This document shows, in pieces, positions 9,393-17,440 of a stretch of 64,000 nucleotides of DNA. The notes beneath the pieces were generated by a model. It searched no databases. It was not told the origin of the DNA and saw only the letters and a program-made list of their open reading frames with translations. The position numbers and the translations under genes were made by a program. Position 1 is the stretch's first letter, and each line of letters opens with the position of its first letter. Source of the stretch: Hydrogenobacter sp. T-2 (lineage in GTDB: Bacteria; Aquificota; Aquificia; Aquificales; Aquificaceae). The stretch is taken from contig NZ_CP117180.1 of NCBI RefSeq assembly GCF_033971325.1, positions 192,041 to 256,040 on the forward strand, in the 5' to 3' direction.

Positions 9393-10659
9393 CCTTGTAA
9401 ACTATCCTGCCTTCAAAGATAGTATAAAGAACCTTCCCTTTTAGCCTTTTACCCCAGAGGGGTGTGTTTTTGGACTTTGAGAGGTTTGTCTCTTCATTGA
9501 GAACCCACTCCTTTTCTGGGTCAAAGAGCACCAAGTTGGCTTTTGAGCCCTCCCTTAGGCTTCCACAGTCTGTAAGACCGAGTATTCTTGCGGGTTTGCA
9601 AGACATTAACTCCACCATCCTTGAGAGGCTTATATGCCCTTCTCTTACAAGCTGGAGCATCATTGGCAAAGCGGTCTGCAATCCTATCATGCCAGGCATA
9701 GCCTTTTCTATCTGTCCCTTTTCCCAAATTGCATGAGGTGCATGGTCTGTAGCTATGCAGTCTATTGTTCCCTCTTTGAGTGCCTCCAGTAGAGCCTTGC
9801 AATGTTCCTGACCTCTTAGTGGTGGGTTTACCTTTGCATTGGAGTAAGACCTGAGAATTTCTTCTTCTGTAAAGAGAAGATGGTAGGGGTTTACCTCGCA
9901 GGTTATCCTTGCCCCCTTTTCTTTGAAAAACCTTATTATCTCCACGCTCAAGGAGGAGCTAAGATGCTGTATATGGATGTGCCCGCCCGTGTGGTAGGCA
10001 AGTATGCAGTCCCTCGCCACCAAAAGGTCTTCCGCACCTGCAGGTCTTGAGGCTATACCAAGCAAAGAGCTCACATAACCTTCATTTATATGCCCATTGG
10101 CAATCCTGTCATCCTCGCAATGGTTCATTATAAAAGAGCCAATCTGGGCGGTGAGCTTTAAAGCCTTCTCCATTAGCCTTGAATCCATAAGAGGAGCACC
10201 ATCATCTGTAAAGGCAACGCACCCAGCCTCTTTTAAGGCATAAAAGTCTACAAGCTCTTGCCCCTTTCTTCCCTTAGTTATAGCACCAGAGGGTAAAACT
10301 CTACAAAGACCTATGTCTTCTGCCTTTCTAACTATATACTGTGCGGTCTCTGGCGAGTCTATGGCTGGCTTGGTGTTTGGCATGCATACAAGGGTGGTAA
10401 AACCTCCAGCAACTGCACATTTCATACCGCTTTCCAAGTTTTCCTTGTATTCTTGACCTGGGTCTCTAAGATGCACATGCAGGTCTACAAAAGAAGGACA
10501 AGCAATAAGACCCTGACCTTCTATAAGCTGAGCTTCAAGCTCAAATAGGTCATCGCCTATGGCTTTTATCTTTCCCTTTTCTATGAGAAGGTCCTTTGTG
10601 CTATCGAGGTTTTGAGAGGGGTCTATGAGCCTGACCTTCTTTATGAGAATCTTTGACAT
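9385..10659 (-). CDS. pyrC: Dihydroorotase (class I)
   Basis: 424 residues from the ATG at 10659, where MSKILIKKVRLIDPSQN matches the usual amino terminus of class I enzymes. A longer frame upstream is open but overlaps the preceding gene and has no family match. The metal and substrate motifs are DLHVHLRDPGQE, GGFTTLVCMPNT, NHCEDD and the terminal IATDHAPH. It cyclises carbamoyl aspartate to dihydroorotate in pyrimidine synthesis. In Aquifex aeolicus the same class of enzyme works in a complex with aspartate transcarbamoylase. Its first 59 bases overlap the end of the cation-exporter gene, and a TATAAT box lies 7 bases before the ATG. Confidence 0.95.
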   Translation of the reverse strand: MSKILIKKVRLIDPSQNLDSTKDLLIEKGKIKAIGDDLFELEAQLIEGQGLIACPSFVDLHVHLRDPGQEYKENLESGMKCAVAGGFTTLVCMPNTKPAIDSPETAQYIVRKAEDIGLCRVLPSGAITKGRKGQELVDFYALKEAGCVAFTDDGAPLMDSRLMEKALKLTAQIGSFIMNHCEDDRIANGHINEGYVSSLLGIASRPAGAEDLLVARDCILAYHTGGHIHIQHLSSSLSVEIIRFFKEKGARITCEVNPYHLLFTEEEILRSYSNAKVNPPLRGQEHCKALLEALKEGTIDCIATDHAPHAIWEKGQIEKAMPGMIGLQTALPMMLQLVREGHISLSRMVELMSCKPARILGLTDCGSLREGSKANLVLFDPEKEWVLNEETNLSKSKNTPLWGKRLKGKVLYTIFEGRIVYKDV

Positions 10660-11797
10660 TGCATAAATTATAAACCACCTCTTTGAGAGCTTTGTAGGGG
10701 TTTTTCTCCTCTGTTTCCCAGACAAATACGCCCCTTTGGCTTAGAATTCCCTTCGCCTTTGAGGATTCTGGGTGATGCCCGCAGATGACCAATAGTAAAC
10801 CCTTATCGCATATAAGCCCAGATATACCCACTTCGTCCTTTGGCAGGTCCCTTATCCTCTCTGGAGAGCTACCAAAAATAAGAAGCTCCCTTGCCCTTTC
10901 AAACTTTTGGCTTATATCTCCCTTTTCATCTACAAGCACACCTACTCTTAGGTCTTCACCATCCACGGGCTCATAGTGTATGAAGACCATATCAAGCTCC
11001 CTTATCTCTTCCTTTAGCCTCTGCTCTATCAGGTCAACGAGCTGATGCATTCTTATAAAGTCTCTACCCTCCACTGCAATCACCAGGTCCGCAAAGAGCT
11101 TTCCACCAGAACTTCTCACAAAAAGACCCTTTATCTCCTTGACCTCTGGAAAAGAGAGAAGCACCTGCCTTATTCTGTCAAGGGTCTTTTCATCCGCAGA
11201 CACATCCAAGAGCACCGATACCTCCTTCCAGAGTATGCTAAAGGCGGTATAGCTTATAAGCAAGGCAACACCAAAGGCAAAGTATCTGTCAAGCTGATAG
11301 CCCATGTAAACTCCCAAAAGGCTCATAAGCACCAAGGAAGAGCCAAAGGCATCGGTGAGAGTATGGTAAGAGTCCGCTATAAGGGTAGGAGAGTTGAGCC
11401 TTTTGCCCGCCCTTCTTTCAAGAAAGGAAAGGGTCAGAGAGCTAAGGAGAGAAAAGACCACCACACCAAGACCAAAGCCAAGATACTCTTCCTTTATTAC
11501 CACCTCTTTGCTTATAGCCCTCCTTATCATCTCATAGGCGGTCAAAAGCAGGAAGAAGGCTATGACTATAGAGCCTATGTTTTCCAGCTTGTATAGACCA
11601 TATGGAAACCTCTTAGTTTTTTTGTCGGAGAGCTTTATGGTAATAAAGGCTACCACAGAGGCAAAAGAGTCGGAAAGAGAATGAACCGCCTCTCCAACCA
11701 TAGACAGGCTTCCTGTCAAAATCCCCGCTATGAACTTAAGAAGTGCTTGAAGCAAGTTAACAGAAAGAGATATCAGAGCCCAGTGATGCTTCTTCAT
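10601..11797 (-). CDS. Cation diffusion facilitator with a C-terminal NifX-like domain
   Basis: 398 residues. The first 200 have six membrane helices and the paired metal-site motifs of CDF exporters, HSLSD at residues 39-43 in helix 2 and HTLTD in helix 5. A cytoplasmic CDF dimerisation domain follows (about 205-282). Residues about 285-375 resemble the NifX/dinitrogenase cofactor-binding fold (LRVGVLVDEKGDISQKFERA ... GLLLVICGHHPESSKAKGIL). Such exporters expel Zn, Co, Ni or Fe from the cytoplasm; the extra domain could sense or bind a metal cofactor. It starts in an ATGA overlap with the radical SAM gene and ends inside pyrC. The NifX assignment is by pattern only. Confidence 0.88.
   Translation of the reverse strand: MKKHHWALISLSVNLLQALLKFIAGILTGSLSMVGEAVHSLSDSFASVVAFITIKLSDKKTKRFPYGLYKLENIGSIVIAFFLLLTAYEMIRRAISKEVVIKEEYLGFGLGVVVFSLLSSLTLSFLERRAGKRLNSPTLIADSYHTLTDAFGSSLVLMSLLGVYMGYQLDRYFAFGVALLISYTAFSILWKEVSVLLDVSADEKTLDRIRQVLLSFPEVKEIKGLFVRSSGGKLFADLVIAVEGRDFIRMHQLVDLIEQRLKEEIRELDMVFIHYEPVDGEDLRVGVLVDEKGDISQKFERARELLIFGSSPERIRDLPKDEVGISGLICDKGLLLVICGHHPESSKAKGILSQRGVFVWETEEKNPYKALKEVVYNLCNVKDSHKEGQAHRPLSKPR
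10667..10672 (-). promoter_or_regulatory. -10 box for internal pyrC promoter
   Basis: Minus-strand TATAAT inside the end of the cation-exporter gene, 7 bases before the pyrC ATG. No recognisable -35 box and no Shine-Dalgarno site were found. It would give pyrC a leaderless transcript independent of the upstream gene. Confidence 0.4.
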
Positions 11798-12747
11798 CGG
11801 TTAAAGGGTTGCTTACAGCCTTGATAGCTTCCTCGTCTTACAAGCTCTTCTTCTATGGCTTTTACAACCTCTTGCTTCTTAGCATAGGTGCAATAATCTG
11901 GTGCTATTAGCCTTTCTGGTTCTACTTCTCCAGTGAGCCTGTGAATAACCATATTGGGTGGCAGTATTTCCAAGATGTCTACCACCCTTTTTGCATACTC
12001 CTGGAGGCTAAGCACCTCAAACTCACTCCTTAGATACTGCTCCGCCATCTTTGTGTTTTTTATTATATGTAGAGGATGAATCTTTATACCATCCACTGGC
12101 AAACTTGCTATGAGCTTGCCCGTTTCAAGCATGTCTTCTTGGTCTTCGTAAGGCAGTCCCAAAATTATGTGAGCACAAACCTTTAGGTCTCTTCTCTTTG
12201 TCCTTAGCACCGCATCCACAAAGTCAGAAACTCCATGAGCCCTGTTTATAAACCTTAGGGTTTTGAAGTTAGCACTCTGCAGTCCATACTCTACCCAGAC
12301 CTCAAGACCCTTCCTTGAATAGCTCTCAAGAAGCTCAAGCACCCACTCTGGAACACAGTCTGGACGAGTCCCAATATCTATGCCTACCACCTCTTCAAAT
12401 TCAAGAGCGGTATCATAGACAGACTTGAGGTATTCATACTCTCCGTAAGTATTAGAGTAGGACTGGTAGTATATGAAAAAGTAGAGCCTTTCACCGTATC
12501 GGTTTTTTGCCCTTCTTATGCCCTCCTCTATCTGTTGACGCAGAGGAATGTATGGCTCAAGGTGTGCGGGTCTTGTGCCAGAAAAACAGTAGGTGCATCC
12601 ACCCCTTGCCTTTGTGCCATCTATGTTAGGACAGGTAAAGGGTAGTGCAACGGTTATCTTTTGCACTCGCCTGCCATACTTTTCCTTTAGATAGTCCTTT
12701 AAAGAATAGTAAAGTCTTTGCGTGCTTACTGATTGCACAAAGCCCAT
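11794..12747 (-). CDS. Radical SAM protein of the YhcC/TIGR01212 family
   Basis: 317 residues, full length for the family. The iron-sulfur cysteines are in TCPNIDGTKARGGCTYCFSG, where the long spacing between the first and second cysteine is the hallmark of TIGR01212. YYQSYSNTYGE and the later HIILGLPYEDQEDM and KIHPLHIIKNT are also typical. The family is related to Elp3 but has no acetyltransferase domain, and its reaction is unknown. It begins 7 bases after a TATAAT box, has no Shine-Dalgarno site, and is divergent from the tRNA cluster. It is the first gene of a minus-strand run ending at serS. Confidence 0.9.
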   Translation of the reverse strand: MGFVQSVSTQRLYYSLKDYLKEKYGRRVQKITVALPFTCPNIDGTKARGGCTYCFSGTRPAHLEPYIPLRQQIEEGIRRAKNRYGERLYFFIYYQSYSNTYGEYEYLKSVYDTALEFEEVVGIDIGTRPDCVPEWVLELLESYSRKGLEVWVEYGLQSANFKTLRFINRAHGVSDFVDAVLRTKRRDLKVCAHIILGLPYEDQEDMLETGKLIASLPVDGIKIHPLHIIKNTKMAEQYLRSEFEVLSLQEYAKRVVDILEILPPNMVIHRLTGEVEPERLIAPDYCTYAKKQEVVKAIEEELVRRGSYQGCKQPFNR

Positions 12748-12754
12748 GGGATAA

Positions 12755-12760
12755 ATTATA
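12755..12760 (-). promoter_or_regulatory. -10 box of the radical SAM gene
   Basis: Minus-strand TATAAT ending 7 bases before the ATG; there is no Shine-Dalgarno site, so a leaderless mRNA is likely. It sits back to back with the tRNA-cluster promoter about 20 bases away. Confidence 0.4.
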
Positions 12761-12779
12761 AGTCCCTTTCTTAAAATTG

Positions 12780-12788
12780 TGCTATAAT
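12780..12788 (+). promoter_or_regulatory. Extended -10 promoter of the tRNA-tuf cluster
   Basis: TGCTATAAT ends 11 bases before tRNA-Val, the right distance for a start just upstream of the tRNA. The -35 region is poor, which fits an extended -10 promoter. Confidence 0.55.
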
Positions 12789-12799
12789 ATATAAACTTA

Positions 12800-12872
12800 A
12801 GGCGCGTAGCTCAGTTGGCAGAGCGCCTCCCTTACAAGGAGGAGGTCGGCGGTTCAAGTCCGCCCGTGCCTA
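12800..12872 (+). tRNA. tRNA-Val (anticodon TAC)
   Basis: A complete 73-base cloverleaf. The acceptor stem pairs AGGCGCG with CGTGCCT (one G-T pair). The D arm is GCTC/GAGC, the anticodon stem CCTCC/GGAGG encloses loop CTTACAA with anticodon TAC, and the T arm is GGCGG/CCGCC. CCA is not encoded. A short T-rich stretch follows. In Escherichia coli the matching cluster begins with the Thr tRNA, so Val is an added first member here. Confidence 0.95.
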
Positions 12873-12930
12873 TTTTTTATACTTCTTGACTAAAAGCCTA
12901 AAAGGTGATATGATTTAATATTGCCTTTAA

Positions 12931-13002
12931 GCTGGCGTAGCTCAGTGGCAGAGCGCGGGATTTGTAATCCCGCGGGCGTGGGTTCGACCCCCACCGCCAG
13001 CT
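12931..13002 (+). tRNA. tRNA-Thr (anticodon TGT)
   Basis: 72 bases. Acceptor GCTGGCG pairs with CGCCAGC, the anticodon stem CGGGA/TCCCG encloses TTTGTAA with anticodon TGT, and the T arm is GTGGG/CCCAC. CCA is not encoded. It corresponds to thrU in the E. coli thrU-tyrU-glyT-thrT-tufB cluster. Confidence 0.95.
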
Positions 13003-13012
13003 CTGAGGCTTA

Positions 13013-13099
13013 GGAGGGGTGGCCGAGCGGTCAAAGGCAGGGGACTGTAAATCCCCCGGGCTCCGCCCTACGCAGGTTCGAATCCTGCCCCCTCCACCA
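13013..13099 (+). tRNA. tRNA-Tyr (anticodon GTA), CCA encoded
   Basis: A long-variable-arm tRNA. Acceptor GGAGGGG pairs with CCCCTCC, anticodon loop CTGTAAA gives GTA, and the T arm is GCAGG/CCTGC. The discriminator A is followed by an encoded CCA at 13097-13099, and the next tRNA begins at the very next base. It corresponds to tyrU in the E. coli cluster. Confidence 0.95.
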
Positions 13100-13171
13100 G
13101 CGGGCGTAGCTCAGTGGTAGAGCAGCTGCCTTCCAAGCAGCAGGCCGTGGGTTCGAGTCCCATCGCCCGCT
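13100..13171 (+). tRNA. tRNA-Gly (anticodon TCC)
   Basis: 72 bases. Acceptor GCGGGCG pairs with CGCCCGC, anticodon stem GCTGC/GCAGC encloses CTTCCAA (TCC), and the T arm is GTGGG/CCCAT. It has no spacer from the CCA of tRNA-Tyr. CCA is not encoded; a T run follows. It corresponds to glyT. Confidence 0.95.
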
Positions 13172-13187
13172 TTTTTATTAAAAACTC

Positions 13188-13260
13188 GCCCAGGTAGCTC
13201 AGTAGGCAGAGCACACCCTTGGTAAGGGTGAGGTCGCCGGTTCAAGTCCGGTCCTGGGCT
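13188..13260 (+). tRNA. tRNA-Thr (anticodon GGT)
   Basis: 73 bases. Acceptor GCCCAGG pairs with CCTGGGC, anticodon stem CACCC/GGGTG encloses TTGGTAA (GGT), and the T arm is GCCGG/CCGGT. CCA is not encoded. It ends 18 bases before tuf, as thrT does before tufB in E. coli. Confidence 0.95.
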
Positions 13261-13278
13261 TAAACAGGAGGTAAAGGA

Positions 13279-14496
13279 ATGGCAAAAGAGAAGTTTGTAA
13301 GAGAAAAGGAACACGTTAACGTAGGCACCATAGGACACGTAGACCACGGCAAGTCCACGCTCACATCCGCCATAACCTGCGTTCTTGGTGCAGGAGTAAT
13401 GCAAGGCGGTAAAGCCAAGTGCATGAGATACGAAGAGATTGACAAAGCACCAGAAGAAAAAGAAAGAGGCATAACCATAAACATCACACACGTAGAATAC
13501 GAGACACCCAAAAGACACTACGCACACGTAGACTGCCCAGGACACGCAGACTACATAAAGAACATGATAACAGGTGCAGCACAAATGGACGGTGCTATCC
13601 TTGTGGTCTCTGCAGCAGACGGTCCAATGCCACAAACAAGAGAACACGTGCTCTTGGCAAGACAGGTTAACGTGCCATACATAGTGGTTTTCATGAACAA
13701 ATGCGATATGGTAGATGACCCAGAGCTTTTAGACCTTGTGGAACTTGAAGTAAGAGAGCTACTATCCAAGTATGAGTTTCCAGGAGATGATGTGCCAGTG
13801 ATAAGAGGTTCAGCCCTTGGAGCATTGCAAGAGTTAGACGCAGGCAAGCCAGACCAGTGGTGCAACGCCATAGTGCAGTTAATGGAAGCCCTTGACCAGT
13901 ATATACCCACACCACAAAGAGAAGTGGACAAACCTTTCCTGATGCCCATAGAGGATGTGTTTACCATTTCAGGACGTGGAACAGTTGTGACAGGAAGGGT
14001 AGAAAGAGGCGTGCTAAAGCCTGGAGAGGAAGTGGAGATAGTAGGATTAAGGGAAGAGCCACTAAAGACAGTGGCAACCTCCATAGAGATGTTTAGGAAG
14101 ATACTTGACGAGGCACTACCAGGAGACAATGTGGGAGTATTGCTAAGAGGAGTAGGCAAGGACGATGTGGAGAGGGGACAAGTATTGGCAAAGCCTGGGA
14201 CAGTAAAGCCTCATAGGAAGTTTAGGGCACAGGTGTATGTGCTAAGCAAGGAAGAGGGTGGAAGGCACACGCCCTTTTTCGTGAACTACAGGCCACAGTT
14301 TTACTTCAGGACTGCGGATGTGACGGGGACGGTGGTGAAACTGCCAGAGGGTCAAGAGATGGTGATGCCTGGTGACAATGTGGAGATAGAGGTGGAGCTT
14401 GTCAAGCCAGTGGCTATGGAAGAACAGCTTAGGTTTGCCATAAGGGAAGGTGGAAGGACTGTTGGTGCTGGTGTGGTCACAAAAATCATTGAGTGA
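13279..14496 (+). CDS. tuf: Elongation factor Tu, copy 1
   Basis: 405 residues. It delivers aminoacyl-tRNA to the ribosome with GTP. The G motifs [17 protein letters not shown] and NKCDMVDD are intact. Relative to E. coli it is about 11 residues longer, partly from an insertion after the first G motif region ([17 protein letters not shown]). A strong AGGAGGT site precedes the ATG. It lies in the bacterial order tRNAs-tuf-rpmG-trnW-secE-nusG. By eye its DNA is the same as the second copy at 31055, with identity stopping at the gene ends. Confidence 0.98.
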   Translation: MAKEKFVREKEHVNVGTIGHVDHGKSTLTSAITCVLGAGVMQGGKAKCMRYEEIDKAPEEKERGITINITHVEYETPKRHYAHVDCPGHADYIKNMITGAAQMDGAILVVSAADGPMPQTREHVLLARQVNVPYIVVFMNKCDMVDDPELLDLVELEVRELLSKYEFPGDDVPVIRGSALGALQELDAGKPDQWCNAIVQLMEALDQYIPTPQREVDKPFLMPIEDVFTISGRGTVVTGRVERGVLKPGEEVEIVGLREEPLKTVATSIEMFRKILDEALPGDNVGVLLRGVGKDDVERGQVLAKPGTVKPHRKFRAQVYVLSKEEGGRHTPFFVNYRPQFYFRTADVTGTVVKLPEGQEMVMPGDNVEIEVELVKPVAMEEQLRFAIREGGRTVGAGVVTKIIE

Positions 14497-14506
14497 GGTG
14501 TAAAAG

Positions 14507-14665
14507 ATGGCGGCGGTTAGAGAAGTGGTGGTGCTTGCGTGCACTGAGTGCAAAAGAAGGAACTACTCCATAACAAAGAACAAGCAAAAGCATCCTCAAA
14601 GGATGGAGCTCAAGAAATACTGCAAGTGGTGCAAAAAGCACACACTTCATAGAGAGGTCAAATAG
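14507..14665 (+). CDS. rpmG: 50S ribosomal protein L33
   Basis: 52 residues beginning [18 protein letters not shown], with the zinc-binding CTEC near the start and CKWC near the end, the four-cysteine form of L33. It lies between tuf and tRNA-Trp as in many bacteria. The stop codon TAG shares its last base with the first base of tRNA-Trp. The weak Shine-Dalgarno sequence GAGGTG is provided at the tuf stop. Confidence 0.95.
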   Translation: MAAVREVVVLACTECKRRNYSITKNKQKHPQRMELKKYCKWCKKHTLHREVK

Positions 14666-14737
14666 GGGCGCTAGCTCAATTGGCAGAGCGCGGGACTCCA
14701 AATCCCGCGGTTGGGGGTTCGAGTCCTCCGCGCCCCG
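14665..14737 (+). tRNA. tRNA-Trp (anticodon CCA)
   Basis: Acceptor GGGGCGC pairs with GCGCCCC, anticodon stem CGGGA/TCCCG encloses CTCCAAA (CCA), and the T arm is GGGGG/CCTCC. Discriminator G73 is the expected identity base for bacterial tRNA-Trp. The first base is also the last base of the rpmG stop codon. CCA is not encoded. Confidence 0.95.
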
Positions 14738-14748
14738 TAGGAAGAAAG

Positions 14749-14940
14749 ATGGAAAAGCTAAAGGAGTTTATAAAGAGCGTAAGAAAGGAGCTTGACAAAG
14801 TTTCTTGGCCAAAGAGAAATCTGGTGGTAAAGGCGACGATTAGTGTTATAATATTTTCTTTGGCGTTTGGTATAAGCCTGTGGGTCTTTGACCTTGTGTT
14901 TACCAGGCTTATACACTTTCTGCTTTCTTTGAGGGGCTAA
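14749..14940 (+). CDS. secE: Preprotein translocase subunit SecE
   Basis: 63 residues from the ATG at 14749, with Shine-Dalgarno AGGAAGAAAG before it. The short single-helix form is typical of most bacteria: an amphipathic start ([17 protein letters not shown], with the conserved KVSWP) and one membrane helix at residues about 27-55. It is part of the SecYEG export channel. An open frame extends back into tRNA-Trp but is not a gene. nusG follows after 2 bases. Confidence 0.95.
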   Translation: MEKLKEFIKSVRKELDKVSWPKRNLVVKATISVIIFSLAFGISLWVFDLVFTRLIHFLLSLRG

Positions 14941-14942
14941 AG

Positions 14943-15668
14943 ATGGATGACTTTAAGTGGTATGCATTGCAGGTAGAGGCAGGAAAGGAGGCTACCGCAA
15001 GGGAAAACCTGCTAAAAGTCCTTGAGCTTGAGGGACTGCTTGGGCAGGTAGAGGATGTTATCGTTCCTGCGGAGGAAAAGGTGGTCATAAAGACCATGGG
15101 GAAGGAAAAGTATAGACTGTCTCTGCGTGGCAACAACAGAGATATAAGCGTGCTTGGTAAAAAGGGTGTTACTACCTTTAGGATAGAGAACGGAGAGGTA
15201 AGGGTAATAGAGAGTGTGGAGGGTGATGTATGCATAGAAGCACCTCCCATATCAAAGCCTGGTCAGAAGATAACCTGTAAAGAAAACAAGACAGAGGCAA
15301 AGATTATTCTTGAATCAAAGATGTTTCCTGGTTACCTCCTTATAAAGGCGATCATGAACGATGCGCTTATGCGTGCCATAGAAAAGACGCCTCACGTTTA
15401 TAAACCTGTGTTAGTGGGTGGAAGGGTTGCACCTCTTGATGAGAAGGAAGTGGAGAGGATAGTTGCCTTTGTGAAGAAGGGTGTAAAGCCTGTGAGAATT
15501 CTCTTTGAAAAGGGTGACCAAGTTAGGGTTATAGAGGGTCCTTTTATGAACTTTACTGGCACGGTGGAAGAGGTGCATGCAGAGAAGGAAAAGGTGGTTG
15601 TTTTGGTAAGCATTTTTGGAAGGCTTACGCCCGTTGAGTTAGATTATTCTCAGGTGGAGAAGTTATGA
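14943..15668 (+). CDS. nusG: Transcription termination/antitermination factor NusG, with inserted domain
   Basis: 241 residues against about 180 in E. coli. The NGN domain starts [20 protein letters not shown] and resumes at [11 protein letters not shown]. Between them, residues about 51-120 form an extra beta-rich insert, as known for Aquifex aeolicus NusG. The C-terminal KOW domain contains [21 protein letters not shown]. It links RNA polymerase to Rho or to the ribosome. It ends with an ATGA overlap onto a coiled-coil gene, which is unusual because rplK normally follows directly. Confidence 0.96.
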   Translation: MDDFKWYALQVEAGKEATARENLLKVLELEGLLGQVEDVIVPAEEKVVIKTMGKEKYRLSLRGNNRDISVLGKKGVTTFRIENGEVRVIESVEGDVCIEAPPISKPGQKITCKENKTEAKIILESKMFPGYLLIKAIMNDALMRAIEKTPHVYKPVLVGGRVAPLDEKEVERIVAFVKKGVKPVRILFEKGDQVRVIEGPFMNFTGTVEEVHAEKEKVVVLVSIFGRLTPVELDYSQVEKL

Positions 15669-16279
15669 GAGAATGGCTAAGTGGTGCAATTAAAAAGGTG
15701 ACTCTTGAACTTATATACAACATAGTAGATGAAAGAACTGCCGCCATACTGGAAAAACAGGAAAAGGACAAACAGGAACTGCTCGGATACATAAAAAGGT
15801 TAGAAGACAGGCAGGAAAGGGATAAAGAGGAACTGCTTGGGCACATAAAGGCACTTAGAGATGAATTTACAGAACGTCTTAATAGGATGGAAGACAGGCA
15901 GGAAAAAGACAAAGAAGAACTACTTGGACACATAAAGACATTCAGAGATGAATTCACGGAGCGTTTCAATAAGATAGAAGAGAGGCAGGAAAGGGATAAA
16001 GAAGAACTACTTGGACACATAAAGGCACTCAGAGATGAATTTACAGAACGTCTTAATAGGATGGAAGACAGGCAGGAAAAAGACAAAGAAGAACTACTTG
16101 GACACATAAAGACATTCAGAGATGAATTTACAGAACGTCTTAATAGGATGGAAGACAGGCAGGAAAAGTATCAAGAAGAGACAAGAGCTGAGCTCAGGCA
16201 TATAAACCAAAGACTTGACACTCTTATGAATATGCTACTTACCCTCTTTGTGGAAAGAAGAAAGGAGGAAAGAGGATGA
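15665..16279 (+). CDS. Repetitive coiled-coil protein inserted between nusG and rplK
   Basis: 204 residues, not a recognised family. Residues about 48-167 are four 29-residue repeats containing [15 protein letters not shown] and NRMEDRQE, alternating between an ALRDEF type and a TFRDEF type. The DNA is therefore a near-exact 174-base duplication of an 87-base pair of units. The composition (K, E, R, L with heptad spacing) predicts a long charged coiled coil; no signal peptide or membrane helix is seen. It overlaps nusG and rplK by ATGA at both ends, so it is translated with ribosomal proteins. It could be a ribosome- or polymerase-associated tether or a selfish passenger; neither can be shown from the sequence. 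Confidence 0.8.
   Translation: MREWLSGAIKKVTLELIYNIVDERTAAILEKQEKDKQELLGYIKRLEDRQERDKEELLGHIKALRDEFTERLNRMEDRQEKDKEELLGHIKTFRDEFTERFNKIEERQERDKEELLGHIKALRDEFTERLNRMEDRQEKDKEELLGHIKTFRDEFTERLNRMEDRQEKYQEETRAELRHINQRLDTLMNMLLTLFVERRKEERG
15812..16168 (+). repeat. Tandem 87-bp repeats within the coiled-coil gene
   Basis: Four consecutive 87-base units in frame, organised as a 174-base AB pair repeated twice with very few differences. They are likely to expand and contract by recombination or slippage. Boundaries are approximate. Confidence 0.8.
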
Positions 16280-16710
16280 AGAAGGTAACCGCAAAGGTTG
16301 AGCTTATGCTACCTGCCCAGCAGGCAACACCTGCACCACCGGTGGGTCCTGCCTTGGGTCAGCATGGTGTTAACATAATGGAGTTTGTAAAGCAGTTTAA
16401 CGCCGCCAGTAAGGATTTTGAACCTGGGACTGTAGTGCCTGTGGTTATAACCATTTACCAAGATAGGAGCTTTAGTTTTATACTTAAGACTCCACCTGTT
16501 TCTTATCTCCTAAAGAAGGCAGCAAACCTCAAAAGTGGTTCTTCCGACCCCAAAAAGCAAAAGGTGGGCAAGGTAAGCCTACAGCAGGTGGAAGAGATTG
16601 CAAAACTTAAACTAAAGGATATGAACACAAGAGACCTCAAGGCTGCCATGAGGCAGGTGGTGGGAACTGCAAGAAGTATGGGTATAGAAGTAGAAGGATG
16701 GAAGGAGTAA
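16276..16710 (+). CDS. rplK: 50S ribosomal protein L11
   Basis: 144 residues. It binds 23S rRNA helices 43/44 with L10 and L7/L12 to form the factor-binding stalk base. The proline-rich hinge region [20 protein letters not shown] and the C-terminal [20 protein letters not shown] are conserved. It starts in an ATGA overlap with the upstream coiled-coil gene; rplA follows after 4 bases. Confidence 0.97.
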   Translation: MKKVTAKVELMLPAQQATPAPPVGPALGQHGVNIMEFVKQFNAASKDFEPGTVVPVVITIYQDRSFSFILKTPPVSYLLKKAANLKSGSSDPKKQKVGKVSLQQVEEIAKLKLKDMNTRDLKAAMRQVVGTARSMGIEVEGWKE

Positions 16711-16714
16711 AGCC

Positions 16715-17440
16715 ATGAAGAGAGGAAAGAGATATCAAAAGTGTCTTGAGCTTTATGACAAGGATGCCTTTTACACAGTAGAAGGAGCAGTAGAAGTTCT
16801 TAGAAAGCTCCATGCAGGTTGTGGTCCCAAGTTTGACCAGACGGTGGAGCTTGCCATGAGGCTCGGAGTTGACCCCAAGTATGCAGACCAGATGGTAAGA
16901 GGTTCGGTGGTATTACCTCATGGTCTTGGCAGGGAGCTAAAGGTGTTGGTGCTTGCAGAGGGTGAATATCAAAAGATAGCAAAGGACGCAGGTGCGGACT
17001 ATGTGGGTGGCGAAGACCTCATAAACAAGATAGCCAAAGAAGAGTGGGTGGACTACGACGTGGTCATAGCTACTCCCGAGATAATGCCTAAGGTGGCAAA
17101 GCTTGGTAAGATACTGGGTCCAAAGGGTCTTATGCCAAATCCTAAAACCGGAACGGTTACCACAAACCTAAGGCAGGCTATAGAAGAAGCCAAAAAGGGA
17201 AGAGTTGAGTTCAGGGTTGACAAAACAGGAAACCTGCATATGCCCGTGGGTAAGATATCCTTTGAGGAGCAAAAGCTACTTCAAAACATATACACCGCCA
17301 TAGACGCAGTTGTGAAGGCAAAGCCCCCAGGTGCAAAGGGTCAGTATGTGAAGGGGATAGCCCTTTCTCTAACTATGGGCCCATCGGTAAAGCTGGATGT
17401 GTCTACCACTCTCAAGAGACTTCAGGAGCTTGTAGCATGA
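16715..17440 (+). CDS. rplA: 50S ribosomal protein L1
   Basis: 241 residues, usual length. It forms the mobile L1 stalk on 23S rRNA; in E. coli it also represses its own operon. [19 protein letters not shown] is the conserved rRNA-binding stretch. It ends in an ATGA overlap with a membrane-anchored coiled-coil gene instead of running directly into rplJ. Confidence 0.97.
   Translation: MKRGKRYQKCLELYDKDAFYTVEGAVEVLRKLHAGCGPKFDQTVELAMRLGVDPKYADQMVRGSVVLPHGLGRELKVLVLAEGEYQKIAKDAGADYVGGEDLINKIAKEEWVDYDVVIATPEIMPKVAKLGKILGPKGLMPNPKTGTVTTNLRQAIEEAKKGRVEFRVDKTGNLHMPVGKISFEEQKLLQNIYTAIDAVVKAKPPGAKGQYVKGIALSLTMGPSVKLDVSTTLKRLQELVA

Noticed and set aside
10660..10725. Longer N-terminus for dihydroorotase
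   Set aside because: The extra 22 residues have no counterpart in class I enzymes and lie inside the exporter gene; the ATG at 10659 gives the standard start.
12873..12930. Possible small RNA between tRNA-Val and tRNA-Thr
   Set aside because: Only a short T-rich spacer with no stable fold visible.
13111..13647. Long open frame on the minus strand across the tRNA cluster and the start of tuf
   Set aside because: It is antisense to real tRNAs and tuf, and an equivalent frame appears opposite the second tuf because the DNA is duplicated; its Cys/Val/Tyr-rich product matches no family.
13551..14159. 202-residue open frame antisense to tuf, present identically at both tuf copies
   Set aside because: A shadow of EF-Tu codon bias; the serine/threonine-rich product and lack of start signals argue against a gene.
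15625..16107. 160-residue serine-rich repeat protein on the minus strand
   Set aside because: It is only the antisense reading of the 87-base coiled-coil repeats.
15812..16168. Possible CRISPR-like array because of regularly spaced repeats
   Set aside because: The repeats are contiguous, in frame with the gene, and have no unique spacers.
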